Of a stretch of 64,000 nucleotides of DNA, positions 52,295-64,000 are shown in pieces. Source of the DNA: Chanos chanos (Eukaryota; Chordata; Actinopteri; Gonorynchiformes; Chanidae); contig NC_044507.1 of the NCBI RefSeq assembly GCF_902362185.1, positions 16,855,544-16,919,543 of the forward strand. Reading direction: 5' to 3'. Position numbers and translations under genes: made by a program. Under the pieces are notes generated by a model, which was not told the DNA's origin, did not search any database, and was given only the letters and a program-made list of their open reading frames with translations. Position 1 is the first letter of the stretch. Each line of letters opens with the position of its first letter.

Positions 52295-53691
52295 CATTTT
52301 TTTTATTTCAAATAAAATATAAAGATTAGTGGCTGTGTTTTTAGTGTATTTTCAATCTTCACGTAATTCCCATATTACAGTAGTATAAAAGACCGGCATG
52401 GTTGTGTTCTACATCATGTTTAGTTTTAACAGTAGCTATAAAACACTCTAAACAGTGACTCAAAAACAGTGACCTTTCCATCATGTGCTTTCTTATGGTC
52501 AAAATGTAGGCAAGTAGGAAATTAAACAGTTTTAACTTGGTAACTTGCTTTAACACACAAATTTATTTTATGTTCTTCATGAACTTGTGCTATTTTGAGA
52601 TCTCTTCCATTAAATTGTGCTCTACCCTAATGCTGGACTGTCTCACACCCTTCTGTTGTAGCCTTTGTTATGCTGAGGTTCTCTTCATACTAATTAAACA
52701 TACAAATTCTATCCAGACATAATCAAAATCAATATACCAGACTACTACTGTTAACTTCAATAATATTAGAATGTAATAAGCAGGCCATTGGTGTCATATT
52801 TGCAGAGATTTGGAGACAGGTTTGGTTCTTCTGCTTTCTCTGTTGTGTTTGCCTGATATGTTCTCAACTGACAATGCTGGTTCTCTTCAGATTTTTTTTC
52901 TCTCGCCCCCAAATTCTCAGGAAAAGGACAGATTTCAGACTTGGCTTTTACAGCCTATGAGTCAGTCTCCTGTGAGCTGTACTATCTCAAGTCTTTACTG
53001 TTTACAGACTGCTCTGACAAAAACAGCAGAGGGCAGTAAAGTCCTGCCAAGTCATTTGAGCTGTTCAGCAGTTCAATGCAAAGCCTTAACTTTGCCCTTG
53101 CTTTCGATTACTGTCATTGGGTTCTAAATTTAGAGCAACATTGAAGTGTTACCAGAGATGACTTGTCTGCAGAAGGCTGGACATCCAACACAAAAAGCAT
53201 GAATGCATGTAAAAAAGACCAATAAGTCAATGAACATAGTCAAACAACAGTGAAACAAATAAGGTAAACAAAATTTCCTACATCCGCAGGATGGGTACTG
53301 TAACTTCAACTTCTTTGTTGCACTTGCATAGCGGCAGTGAGACTTTTTGGGGTTATAGGTGTGTCCTAAAGTGACAGTGAAACTCACTTCCTCTTCAGAT
53401 GATGGTGAAAGAACATTGGCTAACCTCTGCTTTAGAGGAAGAGAAGTCAGCTAGAGTAAGTCAACAGAGAAAAAGAGCAAATTTTTAACTCAACAGCCCT
53501 TTTGTATCTACTTTAGTTTCAATGTTAGAGAAAAAATCAAAGAAACGGTGCTGATCCAGTGCCACCTGGGGAACGACAGCACCCACCTGTTGCCTCTGAA
53601 GAAGCATCTTCTGAACCAAGAACCAATGGAGTAACTCTTAGTTCCTGAGGAAGAGGTCAGTTGTCTATTAGTGACTGTGTATGAGAGAGAG
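52295..53691. other. Spacer upstream of the first gmip coding exon
   Basis: AT-rich, with no recognised coding signal. It probably includes 5' UTR sequence of gmip, as the frame before the ATG at 53692 is closed by an in-frame TAA. Confidence 0.45.
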
Positions 53692-56433
53692 ATGGAAGAG
53701 GAAACGTGTACCATCGAGCTGAGACACCCCAGAACTCAGGGTGAGTACAGATACAAGTGGGGACGGGCAGGAAGGTGAATGGCCGGGTTACAGAAATGGA
53801 TGGCTGTTCCCTGATTCATCCCTTGCTCTTTTGGTCTCAGCATTTCTCTCCTTGCTTGCTCATTTCATTAGCTTTTTTCCTTTTTCTCTGTGACTGTTTC
53901 CTTCTTTTGTCTGTGTCTGTGTGAATGTGCGTGTGTGTGTGTGTGTGTGTGAGTGTGAGAGAGAGAGAGCGAAAGAGTGCACACATACCAGCTTCTCGGT
54001 CATTGCAGGATCAGAGCATTTCCTGTCATGCCATCCTCCATTTTAAACTGTAACCAAGTTCTTTCTGGCTTTAAGTCCTGTGTCTATCATGAGTTGGCTA
54101 ATATACAAATAAAACTGTGAATTGTGAGAATAGTTCAGAGAAGCTTGTAGACCGAGAAGCACGCTTTTTTTTTTTTTTTTTTTATAGAGAGAGAGGTCTA
54201 AAATGGATCGCACCGTAATTCTGTAAATCTGCTGTAAATCTGTAAAGCCATTTCAAAAAATAAATGTAACTGCATTTGACCTCCTGAGCGAGAAATTTAA
54301 CACACTTTGATAAACACCTACACACAGTAGGCAATTGTTAGGGGGGATGAGGGAGGATGCCATCCTTCTTGTTAACATAATGACCAAAATCCCCCTTGTT
54401 AACCTGCCATCCCCCTGTACAGTCTTTAGAGTAGTGTCAGTGACCATTGGGCCATCCCCCCTGTTATAAAATAACAAATCACCTGCTGCCTGTGTAAGTA
54501 TCTGTTTGTATATGTGTGGTTGATGATAACTGCTTAATATGAATGTATCAGAAATATCAGCCATACTGATAAAAAACAAAAAATGCATTATCTATGCAGG
54601 CCTATTATAATACCATACCTCAAAGACCACGGCACAGCAGTAGCCAACAACATCTCAAAACTGCAGATTTTAATCCGAAAAAATGCATTTCAAAGTCAAC
54701 ATTTCAGATCCCACTGTCACAATATAGTAATCTCGCCAAAGACTTTCAAGTTCATTTTAGTCTGGAAAGATGTGACTGCTGGCCTCCTCTTCAGTTAATC
54801 TGCCTCTATAATTGATTAAGAAAATGATGATGAACTCTATACTGCCTCTAACTCATGTGTCAAAAAAACAACAAAAAAAAAAAAACACTAGACTGTTGTC
54901 TGTGCTGCAGAACATGACACAAACTGCAAGCAGGATGTGGTTGACCTAAATGGAACACGCCACTGAGACAGAGAGATTGGCAGTTTTTCACATCACATCG
55001 CCATGTTCATTATGACACTGAACATCTGTTTTAACTGCTTACAAAATGAACCATGGAGCGTTTCATTCAATGCACAATGACGCAGAGGTTACGGTTTTTC
55101 TACATCTAGGTCTTTTTTTTTTTTTTTTATGAAATGATCGGCTATTAGGGCACAAATACTTCTATGATCTCTCTGTTTAATTCCCATCACAACATTTTCA
55201 TAAACATTTCAAGGATAAGGCAAACTTTTTATGACTCCTCCGTAAAGTATTCAGACTCATCACAAATCTTCAAGAATTTTTAGCCGGTAATAACATATCG
55301 ACACTCAGATACACTCACACATTCGGCCACACACTGAGTGTTATCATGCTAGCATTAACACTTCAATCACTTCTACACGGCAACGGGCTATTTTTCTCTC
55401 CCTCCCTCGCTGTTTGCAGAAGAATCTACTTACAGTTAAGTTCCTCTCTGTCTCCTCTGTGAAAACAAGAAGTTCAGACTATGACGTTTGTTTAGTCATT
55501 GCCTCTACCATGTGAGAGAAAGTGAACATCTTCCTTAATATTCACTTTAAGCTCGCAAAACAATGTCTCCGCGGTCGTAAAGATTTCATAAATTAGCAAG
55601 ATTTATGTACCCTCCTCATCACATTTCACCTGTGCTCTCTCCCTGACTACAGACAGCAAAAACAATGTCCAAGGCAAAACTCCAGAGACCAAACGCTACA
55701 GTGAAATTCTACGGGATTTCGACCAATTGGAATTATCATTCTGCTCGTACGTAGGTTTATTTACCTCATAAGGCAACAAAATGATGATTTCGTAAAAAAA
55801 AAAAATACATAAATAAAAACAAAAAAAGAAGAGGAAATAAGACGTGTATGTGAGTTCAAACTTTCTCTTTGCAGTCTGTTTTACAGTTTGATTCAGTTGA
55901 TGTGTGTCCTTCTACATTCTTCCTGTCCGTCAAAACTCCATGTGTCTTTATATGTGAATTATGATCTAACAGGCCGATGGACGAGCTGCTACCTGATTCG
56001 GACACCTATTCTATCTCTGAGGCTATTTCTACAGAAATAGCTGAGACCACAGATCTGGAGGATATGACGGTGAGAGATTAAGATTCTTTTTCATTTGTGT
56101 TACACTTAATGAAACGTATTCCCAGCATCACCGCAACATTTTCCTGCATGAAAAAAAAGAAAGAAAAATAGAAAAAAGTCTGTATTTAGATGCTGAAGTC
56201 CTGCCCAGTGCTCTTAGCAACAGGCATTATAAAACTATATAGCAATCCACAACTATCTTCCTCCTTTCACACACTAAAACTGAAAAAAAAAAACTGCATA
56301 TTCCCAGCAACTGAAGTTGGTGAGATTGTTTATTTCTCTGACAGAGTGAAGATGTTGACGTGTCTGATATTCGTCAGGATGGGGAAGAAAAGGACGAGAC
56401 ATTATCAGGTAAGCCTGTTTGAATGGCTAGAGA

Positions 56434-56471
<38 letters not shown>

Positions 56472-57323
56472 TGAGCAGTGTCTGGGTAAGAGAGAAAAGT
56501 AATGTGCGTTGTTGAGTTTTTTTTTAAAGTGGGACTGAGTCACACTGGATTTTTGTGGGTATGTAAAACTCTGTAGGTTCGCATGCTGTGGTTTGAATGG
56601 ATGCAGAGCAGTCTGTAGTGTGTTTGGGCTTCTGATGCACTGTCAGGGTGCACTGAGGTTCTCTGTGCTGTTTAATCAGTCAGCATTCAGTAACTGGGGG
56701 CTGACATGGTGACTCTGCTCTGAATGTCACACTCCTACTGATCTCTTCCCTCTACCCCATATGGCTCTTTGTCCCTCCCACTCCCATGTCTGAAGGTGAT
56801 TGACATCAGAAGGTAACAAATCACCAACCAGGAATGAAAAGTCTGTGCCCAAGACCTAATCTATCCCTTCACGACTGCTCTTATTTACGTGTAATTAGCC
56901 ACAAAGACTAACTGCCTCACGCTAACAGGATTAACACAGGACAGAGTGGGAGGCGGGGATTAGACTTACATGCAGCTGCTGTTGGTTTTCCCCAAAGTTC
57001 CATCTTTCAGAGAACTGTAGAGAATATGAATCACAGGAAGGATGCATGTGTAGAAAGATAGAGATCTTAGAGCTAGGTCTGTGAGGAGGTGTTAAAAATG
57101 TTAAGTGTGGCTTTGTTAGAGAGAAGTGAGAGTGGTGGATGAAGGGAGGCTGTGTGTTATGATCTGTTCATGAAAAATAGTGGAATACAGCACAATGACA
57201 TTCAGTGACGTCAGGAATGACATTATACTTTCTGGCCTGGACGGAGACCTATAGGTGCTGTCTAACCTATTGTGAGTGTTGGATAGTTCAGAGATTAGGG
57301 ATTACTGTCACAAACACACACAT

Positions 57324-57371
<48 letters not shown>

Positions 57372-60300
57372 GTAGGGTTTAAATAACACATCAGCCATGT
57401 ATGGAAACCTTGGTGTTTGTGGCATGGCCCGATCACAAGGAAGCTCTCATCTTCAGCTTTCAGACCTGTGACAGGCACTGGTCTCTGCTTCTCTTTTTTT
57501 ATCTACCCACAGAATAGGCCTTCCTTTTTACCCACTTCTCCACCCATTTACCACACTATGGTCTGATATGTAATATCCCTGTCACAAAGAGACTGGAGAA
57601 AGCCTAATCATGTTCTCTTTTAGAGATAAAAGCATGATGCTCAACTGGCTTTTTTTTTTGGTACGACAGTTCATCAATAAATCCAATGATACAGTAGATC
57701 GACCACTGCTGAGAGTATGTATGTTTGGACTATCATGATCAATAACAATGGCTCTTGTGTAACTCTGGGGTCATTTGAGTTCAGTTACATCTACCGAATA
57801 TCAGCTCTAATGATCAGCTCTGAAACACAGTCACGCGTTCCCAGCCAATCTGTGGGATATTAAGAGTCAACAGAGTGACAGAGAAACTGAGAGAGAGAGA
57901 GTGAGAGAGAGAGAGAGAGAGACTGAGGACATACAGTGAGGGAGGAGAGAACGTTAAGGTGAGGGTTGCCCTGTTCTCTCAGAGGCTATCCGCTCCTAGA
58001 GCTCCCTGTGACACAGCGGGAGGTGAACCACAGCCAAATCTAATGCCTGTCACTCTACAATCTGGCTCCATCCTGGATTATCTCTTCAAATTCTAGTCAC
58101 TGACAGGGAGGTGGTGAGAGGGAGACACACGCTCTTGTGCTGAAAGAGTGGTGTAGATCCATGTCTGAGAGAGAGAGCAGGAGAGAGAGCAGTTTTCTCT
58201 ATTGACACTCTCACCTCAGGGCTTTTGAAGTCTTCTCTGGCACGTTATATAGCTATGGAGACAGATGATGGCCCTTCGTAAACTGACCACCCATTGATGT
58301 ACTCATGTTTTAAGAAATTTTAGAAATACTGTTTCCTTTTTTTTTTTTTTAAATAAAGACAGAAGTTGATGTAAACAGATCTACAAAAAAATAGGTCTTT
58401 TGTGTTAGGGAACACATTAGGTAACACCCAAAGTGACAGTGTGCCTTGACAATAGCCGTCACACTGAGACCAGGCGGTTGATTAAGTTTTCTCTGTGGAA
58501 TGTGGGAGCTGTCGTGAACAAAGAGAAAGCTGAGGCAGGGTAATCAGGGAGAAATTTTGGATATCTCTGACTCTGACTCACAGGGAAAGAGGGCGAATGG
58601 AAGAATGTGCAATAGTGGGAGATAAATAGACTATTAGTTCTTGGTCAGCAGAGAGGTTGGAGGTAGGGCACTGGGCTAGACCACAGGGAGAAAAATAAAG
58701 AATGACAGAGAGCAGTGTATAGAGGGAATGTGACTAAACCAGAGGAGGACAGAAGGCATTTCTGACTGAATGATCAGAGAAAAGCTGAAAAATGAGGAAC
58801 GCAGTGAAACAGGAAAATATGAAAGAAATAGGGAGATAAGAGAGACACAGATAGATAGAGTCATATTTACTGACTTTCACTGTTCAGAGATATCAGTGCA
58901 ATACATGACAAAAACTCTGGGACTTTTGCCCTCCCCCCTGCGTGCAGTGAGCTTGGAGAGAGGATTTTACAGGGTGGAGTGGGAGGAGACACATTGGGGG
59001 GCGGTGCCTGTTCTTAGTCAGTTTTGAATCCTTAGACAGCCAGTCCTTACAGCTGAAGGTTCGGTGTACTCAGATATCCTGGGACTACCTGGGATTTCAC
59101 CTGGACACTGAATTTCTCACCTTACTTAGTTTGAAATTTTGACTTCAGTCCAGTATCCAACAGGCTTCGAAAATTTTTGCTCTGCAGATATCGTGATTAT
59201 GAAGACATTTGTTTTTTGTGGATAAAAGACGTTGAGAGATCACAATGTCAAGGATACTCAGGGAAAATCACGACTGAACTTACATTCTGCGCTCTTAACC
59301 TCTTATTTCTTGTTTAGTTTTTTGTCAGTTTGTTCTGCTGGAGTGCTTGCTCTAACACTGGATGATAGAATGGGATTTTTGACTCTGAGTGGATCCGGAA
59401 GCATTACCACATAGCAAATTTAGTGTCTCCCAGGACAGTGCAGTTTTATACTCAAGTGAGACAACCTGAGACACGTTGCTGGACGTGTCGCTTGGTGTAT
59501 TTAGTGATTTGAGGGGTGAAGGGTCGGTACGGCCTGGACTGTATCTGCCGGGGGGGGAGTAGGGGTGTACATGGGCTCCAGTGATGCTGATGTATTCACT
59601 CTCAGCCCAGGATGCGGACATGGCCCTCTGTCGGTGCGAGGGCGGGGTGGAGATGGCACTGCAGTACGCCAAAATGTGGTGTCGTTACGCCAAAGACCTG
59701 CTCGCTTGGATGGACAAAAGAATCGGCCTGGGTGAGAAGAATCTGTTTTATTATGCCTGCTCTTGATCTGTCTGTCCCCTTTTGCTATGTTATGTCCTCA
59801 GTGGTATACATGTCTCTCTAGATCGACAGCTTTTTTAACGGTAATGTGTACACAAACAATGTCCATCCATACATAGACAATAACATAGACAAAAACACAA
59901 AGCAAATGTATGTTTATTAGAAAGTTTTAAATGTCCTTGTTTAATTTTGCCTTCCTGTTTTGTATGGCTGGGGTGTGCGTGAATGTAATTATGGATCCAC
60001 AATCTTTCCTGCCTGGAAGAGCAACCTATCAACCTCTTCTAGGAAAGCTACATAACAAGCTAAGCCCAGACAGCCGTGCAAATATGACATGTGCTCCGCA
60101 CCTATAATAGGATAAAGTAATCTTTTAGGTGTCATCCTTCACAAGTACCCCCCTGGTGGCTGGGCATGGGTATTACAGGCCAACTAATGCAATCATGCAG
60201 CAGGAGTCTATGCCCTACACAGTTTGTAGCATGCAAGTCAATGACAATAACAGTAAACAGCACAGTCAGCCCGGCAGCACCCCACTGAGGGAGGGATTAC

Positions 60301-63300
60301 AGGCCAGATTATCAGGCCATAGCGGGAGAATGGCGAGATTGACGGAGGGTGGATTAACCTCACGTTAGCATGCACAAATGCTAAACAAGAGTGAAAACTA
60401 CAATATAAGAGATTCTGTAGGTTTTTTATCAAGCTAGAATTCAGTTGTGAGCAATGCTCCATTTAGAGAAATCATCTTAGAAATGATCAGATAAATAATA
60501 CGTGGATAAGCAGAGAAATAATCAAAGTGCTATGGTGAGACACTGACACAAATTTGTAACTGGTGAGGATCTAAATACAGTGGAGTAAAGGGTCATCCAT
60601 CCTGAATGAAACACATCATCAGATGAGTTAGACAGAAGCTCTCAGTAACACACTACCATTGTGTATAACTGTTGTAAGCAGTGTCATAGCCTGATAATCA
60701 GTGACACGTTCAGTCCACAGGATACATAAGATGGCTGAATGACTCAGTACGGACCTGGTGGTAAATGGGTTATATGGTTACCTCACTCTGACAGATGCTC
60801 TCACTGTCATATTGATATTTACAGAGACACACGATTTGCTGAGTGCCTTTCAGTTCTGATACTCTGAAAAATCTTTTTTTTCTCTCTCTCTCATTCTCTT
60901 TCTCTGTCAATAGTTCTTTCCATTATGTATTTGCTATACACGCTAATCCATTTTGAGCAGGGAGGTGCAGTCTGGATTTTTAAGCCAGTGTCAACACTAC
61001 CATAATGACATTGTATAGATTTGATGATTGAAATCCCAATCAATGTACATACAGTCAACATGTAAATCTCTGATATTTTAAATGTGGTAAAATATCGCAT
61101 TACCTTTTAATTAGACCACACATATGTCTGCCACTGAGGCTTATCAATAACATCTTTATGCTTATTATAACACTAATAACAGGATATTACCTTTTATCAT
61201 ATATTATGGAGTATATTATTGCCTCTTTCACTAATATGGCACTGGCCATCATATCCTAATATGCTCATGTTTAATCTGAAATATTTTAATCTTTTTCAAC
61301 CTATTTGTCTGCAGAGCAAGAGTTTGCCAAGAATATCATAAAGGCAGCAGAAACAGCAAAGACCTGTGTGGTACAGCAAGTAGGTATTACTGGTTTGCGT
61401 GCTTGTGTGTCTGTGTACAAATGTGTGTGCTTGTGTGCGTGTGTGTGTGTGTGTGTGTGTGGGCATGAGTAAATGAACCGTCAATATGTTTAGCACATGT
61501 AATAGGATACGATTACGATCATTACAAATTTGTTGTTCTCTAGAGGTCAGTGTGTGTAAAACATTCCTAAATCCCTGTGTAGGACATGATGCCCTTACAG
61601 TATATTTACACCATGGTTCTTGAACATGACGTGAAGACCAGTACAGTGACCAAACATACTGGGGAACTGGTGCTGCAGCGCTGTTACCAGGTATCAACAG
61701 TCCAGTCGTTCTCCAATTAAATGAGTCAACGCACTGATTAGAAATTAGATTTAATTGTTTTTAATTGTGGGTTGTTTTTTTTTGTTTTTTCCTACTAACC
61801 CAGGCTCTTTCTGCTAAGAGGAATGAGATTGACAAATGGCGTCGTGAGTTTAAGGAACAGTGGGCGAAAGAGCAGAAAAGAATGGTGAGGATTTGCCGCC
61901 ATACAAAAGCGAGCGTGTTTGTGTTTCCGCGTCCGAATATAAAAGTGATCTGTAATCATTTCTTTCCTCTCTTAACTTTTGACTGCTTTTCTTTTTCCTG
62001 TCAGAATGACGCTGAAGCGGCACTGAAGAAAGCCCGCCAGCAGTACATCCAGCGCTGTGAGGAGCTGGAGAAAGCCAAGGCCGTGACCGCAAAGGCCCAG
62101 GAAGAAACCGCCGGATACAAGACGTTGGACAAGAGGAGAAAGTCCAGAGACGACGCCCAGACCAAAGTAAAGGGTCCACTCTTTACTCCCCACAAGTAGC
62201 CCCTTAGTTTGCGTCTGCAATGAATCGCATCTCATATGACATAAGCGTAACTGTTCTGGTGGCATTACACAGGTTACAGAGGCAGAGGCGCTGTACAGGC
62301 AGTGTGCACACGATGCTAACATCCATCAGGACGAGCTTTTAAAGGTGAAGGAGAGAATCATTGTTCACATCCGCAAACTCATCTGTCAAGGAGACAATGT
62401 ACTGAAGGAGGTAAGCGTGGCTCTCAAGAGAGAACAAACAAACTCTTTGATCAAATAGACAGGTCATTTGAGCTACAGTGAGTGAAACTCTTAACTCCAC
62501 AAGCCACTAAATTAAATCACCCTTCCACACTCGGCCCTGCCGACTGCCCCGACGACTCTGTTCTCTGATGTACTACTTATCACTCCATGTTGTGTACTAC
62601 ACAGCACTTCTGCCTATACTGACCTATGAGCACTGGCTCTTCTTATGCCATAGATCAATCTAGTACTTAACAGCGATACTCAGCACGCGATAGTTTATAT
62701 CACCTGTAGCTCACTCTATTATTTTCCTTTAACTTACTTGTGTGTGTATGTAGCCTGATAAGAAACTTAGCAGTGACGCTCATGCAGCAATCTGCTCCTC
62801 GGTGGTTATTTGCTTGGCTTGTTCTCTGCCTGCATTGCAAGTCGCTTTGGATAAAAGCGTCTTCAGAATGAATGAATGTAACGTCAATGTAAACTTAATT
62901 GGCATTAAGAACAAATGTCCATATGTGTTGCTAAGACTTGGCTGAATTATAAAGCAATCATAAGAGGCTTTGTTTTTGTGTGTGGAACTGTCACGATCAC
63001 TTTATCATGCATCACACATGCTGAATTAATAATTCCAATGAACCTCTCGCATTTCCCAAATTTCTGCATCCCTACACTTACAACCTCTCTCCCTCCCTCG
63101 TTGTTTCTGTTCAGGCTACGGTAAATATGTTCTTCTACCAGCGGCAGCAGACAGAACCAATACCTCTGAGTTATCAAAGCCTGGAGATGACCTGTAGGCC
63201 CTATGAGCCTGGTGAACCTTACCTGCTCTATATTAAGAAGCAACGTCGCCGTGAGAAACCCCCAAAGACTTACATCTTTCAGGAGTTTATCCCACAGGGC

Positions 63301-64000
63301 AGGAGGTGAGATACCAGAAGGGCCCATCTGTGAATAACTGTAAGAGGCAAAAGTGGCTTGGTCTGCTTGGCAGAGCAGTATTTTAAAAAGTCAAATAAAA
63401 AAATGCTTTGGAAATGGATTCACCGGTAAAACTGGCCTGAGACATGTAGAGCACTCGCTTAGAAGAAAACTTACTCTTATGAGAATGCACCAATGCAATG
63501 TAGAGGAAATTAGAGTTTGTCCAGGACAAAGAGACTAAATAAAATTAGATGGTTAATGAACCACTGAGATAGTAAGATTACAATAAATTAAACAGATCTA
63601 ACAACCCGTCTGAAATTTTATAATTTCATGACACTGAGGCTTTGAATGGCGAAAAACTAACACGCATACCTGTTTTGTCCAATGGCGCACGTTTTTCGTA
63701 GTTTTTCACCTTAAATTTATGTTTCATAGCGTATAAAAAGGCAGAGTATTCTAAAGAGAGTTTGGAGGTGTGTCCAAGCCGCTATTCTCATTATGAGAAT
63801 TATGGTTGTCAAGTAGCACATTTCAACGTCAGATCTTACATGGAACCAGTCATATGTTTTCGTGAAAATCAAGCTTGCTAACGTCAGCAAACTACCTAAC
63901 TAGCTACGTAGATAATCATAATCTGCAACAGCAGCTGGATTACACTTTATGTAGGCAAAATGCTTTGACGTGCCTTATAGTTACATCACTAATCGCTCAT
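53692..64000 (+). CDS. gmip: GEM-interacting protein, N-terminal and F-BAR part (runs off the window)
   Basis: RhoA GTPase-activating protein family member that binds membranes through an F-BAR domain; its C1 and RhoGAP domains should lie beyond the window. Exons: 53692-53740, 55653-55746, 55973-56069, 56345-56408, 59606-59731, 61315-61379, 61583-61690, 61804-61884, 62005-62166, 62273-62410 and 63115-63305, all GT-AG and in phase. Exon 2 carries [16 protein letters not shown], matching the human N-terminal KRYSDIF segment. Exons 5-10 are the F-BAR helices ([55 protein letters not shown]), followed by FQEFIPQGR in exon 11. The ATG at 53692 is the first after an in-frame TAA. Exons 1-4 are less conserved than the rest, and an extra exon in the 3.2-kb intron 4 cannot be excluded. 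Confidence 0.85.
53930..53969. repeat. (GT)n/(GA)n compound microsatellite
   Basis: A GT run passes into GA, in gmip intron 1. Confidence 0.85.
54325..54488. mobile_element. hAT-like MITE of the CAGTAGG family, copy C
   Basis: Ends CAGTAGGCAATTGTTA and, inverted, CAGCAGGTGATTTGTTA. It is the longest copy (164 bp) and has the full interior: ATGCCATCC, GTTAACATAATGACCAAAAT, TTGGGCCATCCCCCC. The 8-base flanks CCTACACA and CCTGTGTA are too different to call a target duplication. Confidence 0.7.
56433..56471. repeat. (GT)n/(GA)n compound microsatellite
   Basis: Lies about 25 bases after the gmip exon 4 donor. Confidence 0.85.
57310..57371. repeat. (CA)n microsatellite
   Basis: Long CA run with a few interruptions, in gmip intron 4. 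Confidence 0.9.
57889..57923. repeat. (GA)n microsatellite
   Basis: GA run with one interruption, in gmip intron 4. The rest of this 3.2-kb intron shows no recognised feature. Confidence 0.85.
61430..61461. repeat. (GT)n microsatellite
   Basis: GT run shortly after the gmip exon 6 donor. Confidence 0.85.
62760..62890 (+). mobile_element. 3' tail of an L2-type LINE/SINE
   Basis: GCAAGTCGCTTTGGATAAAA and GCGTCTTCAGAATGAATGAA match the 3' tail shared by many fish SINEs and L2-clade LINEs (usual form GTCGCTTTGGATAAAAGCGT then CTGCTAAATG). It lies in gmip intron 10. The 5' limit is unclear. Confidence 0.55.

Noticed and set aside
54253-54588. Open frame of 111 codons (-)
   Set aside because: It is largely the translation of the MITE at 54325-54488.

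Overview
This is vertebrate nuclear DNA, almost certainly from a teleost fish. Its genes have many exons with GT-AG introns. It is rich in CA/GA microsatellites, Tc1/mariner and hAT-type MITEs and LINE relics, and it carries teleost-style C2H2 zinc-finger and TRIM genes. Five genes match a gene set known from human chromosome 19p13.1 (PTGER1, SLC27A1, PGLS, COLGALT1, GMIP). Human comparisons are from memory of the protein families; no search was run.

Layout: 1-6200 has no recognised gene (one MITE and several microsatellites). ptger1 (prostaglandin E2 receptor EP1, 2 coding exons, +) lies at 6201-7519. slc27a1 (fatty acid transport protein 1, 12 coding exons, +) lies at 9256-15132. A TRIM-type E3 ligase (RING, B-box, coiled coil, PRY-SPRY, 6 exons, -) at 20237-16347 converges on slc27a1. 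A second RING/B-box exon stands alone at 22937-22590 (-). Two tandem-duplicated zinc-finger genes (+) occupy 23749-25452 and 29271-30975, and two related zinc-finger genes (-) occupy 36996-33978 and 40140-38280. pgls (6-phosphogluconolactonase, 5 coding exons, +) lies at 42357-44627, colgalt1 (procollagen galactosyltransferase 1, 12 exons, +) at 45547-51071, and the 5' part of gmip (GEM-interacting protein, F-BAR region, +) from 53692 to the window end.

The conserved metabolic, signalling and ER genes are ordinary. Between slc27a1 and pgls lies a TRIM/zinc-finger island of about 24 kb, dense in DNA transposons. The four zinc-finger genes share a modular plan: an N-terminal helical exon, a short linker exon (three of four share a FGKEWC motif), an exon with a psi-K-x-E (SUMO-like) motif, and a last exon with four C2H2 fingers. 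Several introns there use GC-AG splice sites.

The most unusual local feature is in colgalt1. The junction between exon 6 and its intron, including the 5' splice site, is repeated four times in tandem (4 x 65 bp). The downstream copies carry a splice site that looks stronger but would bring in a premature stop. I saw no tRNA, rRNA, CRISPR or bacterial-type feature. All exon borders were read by eye from splice consensus, reading phase and family knowledge, and need transcript support.
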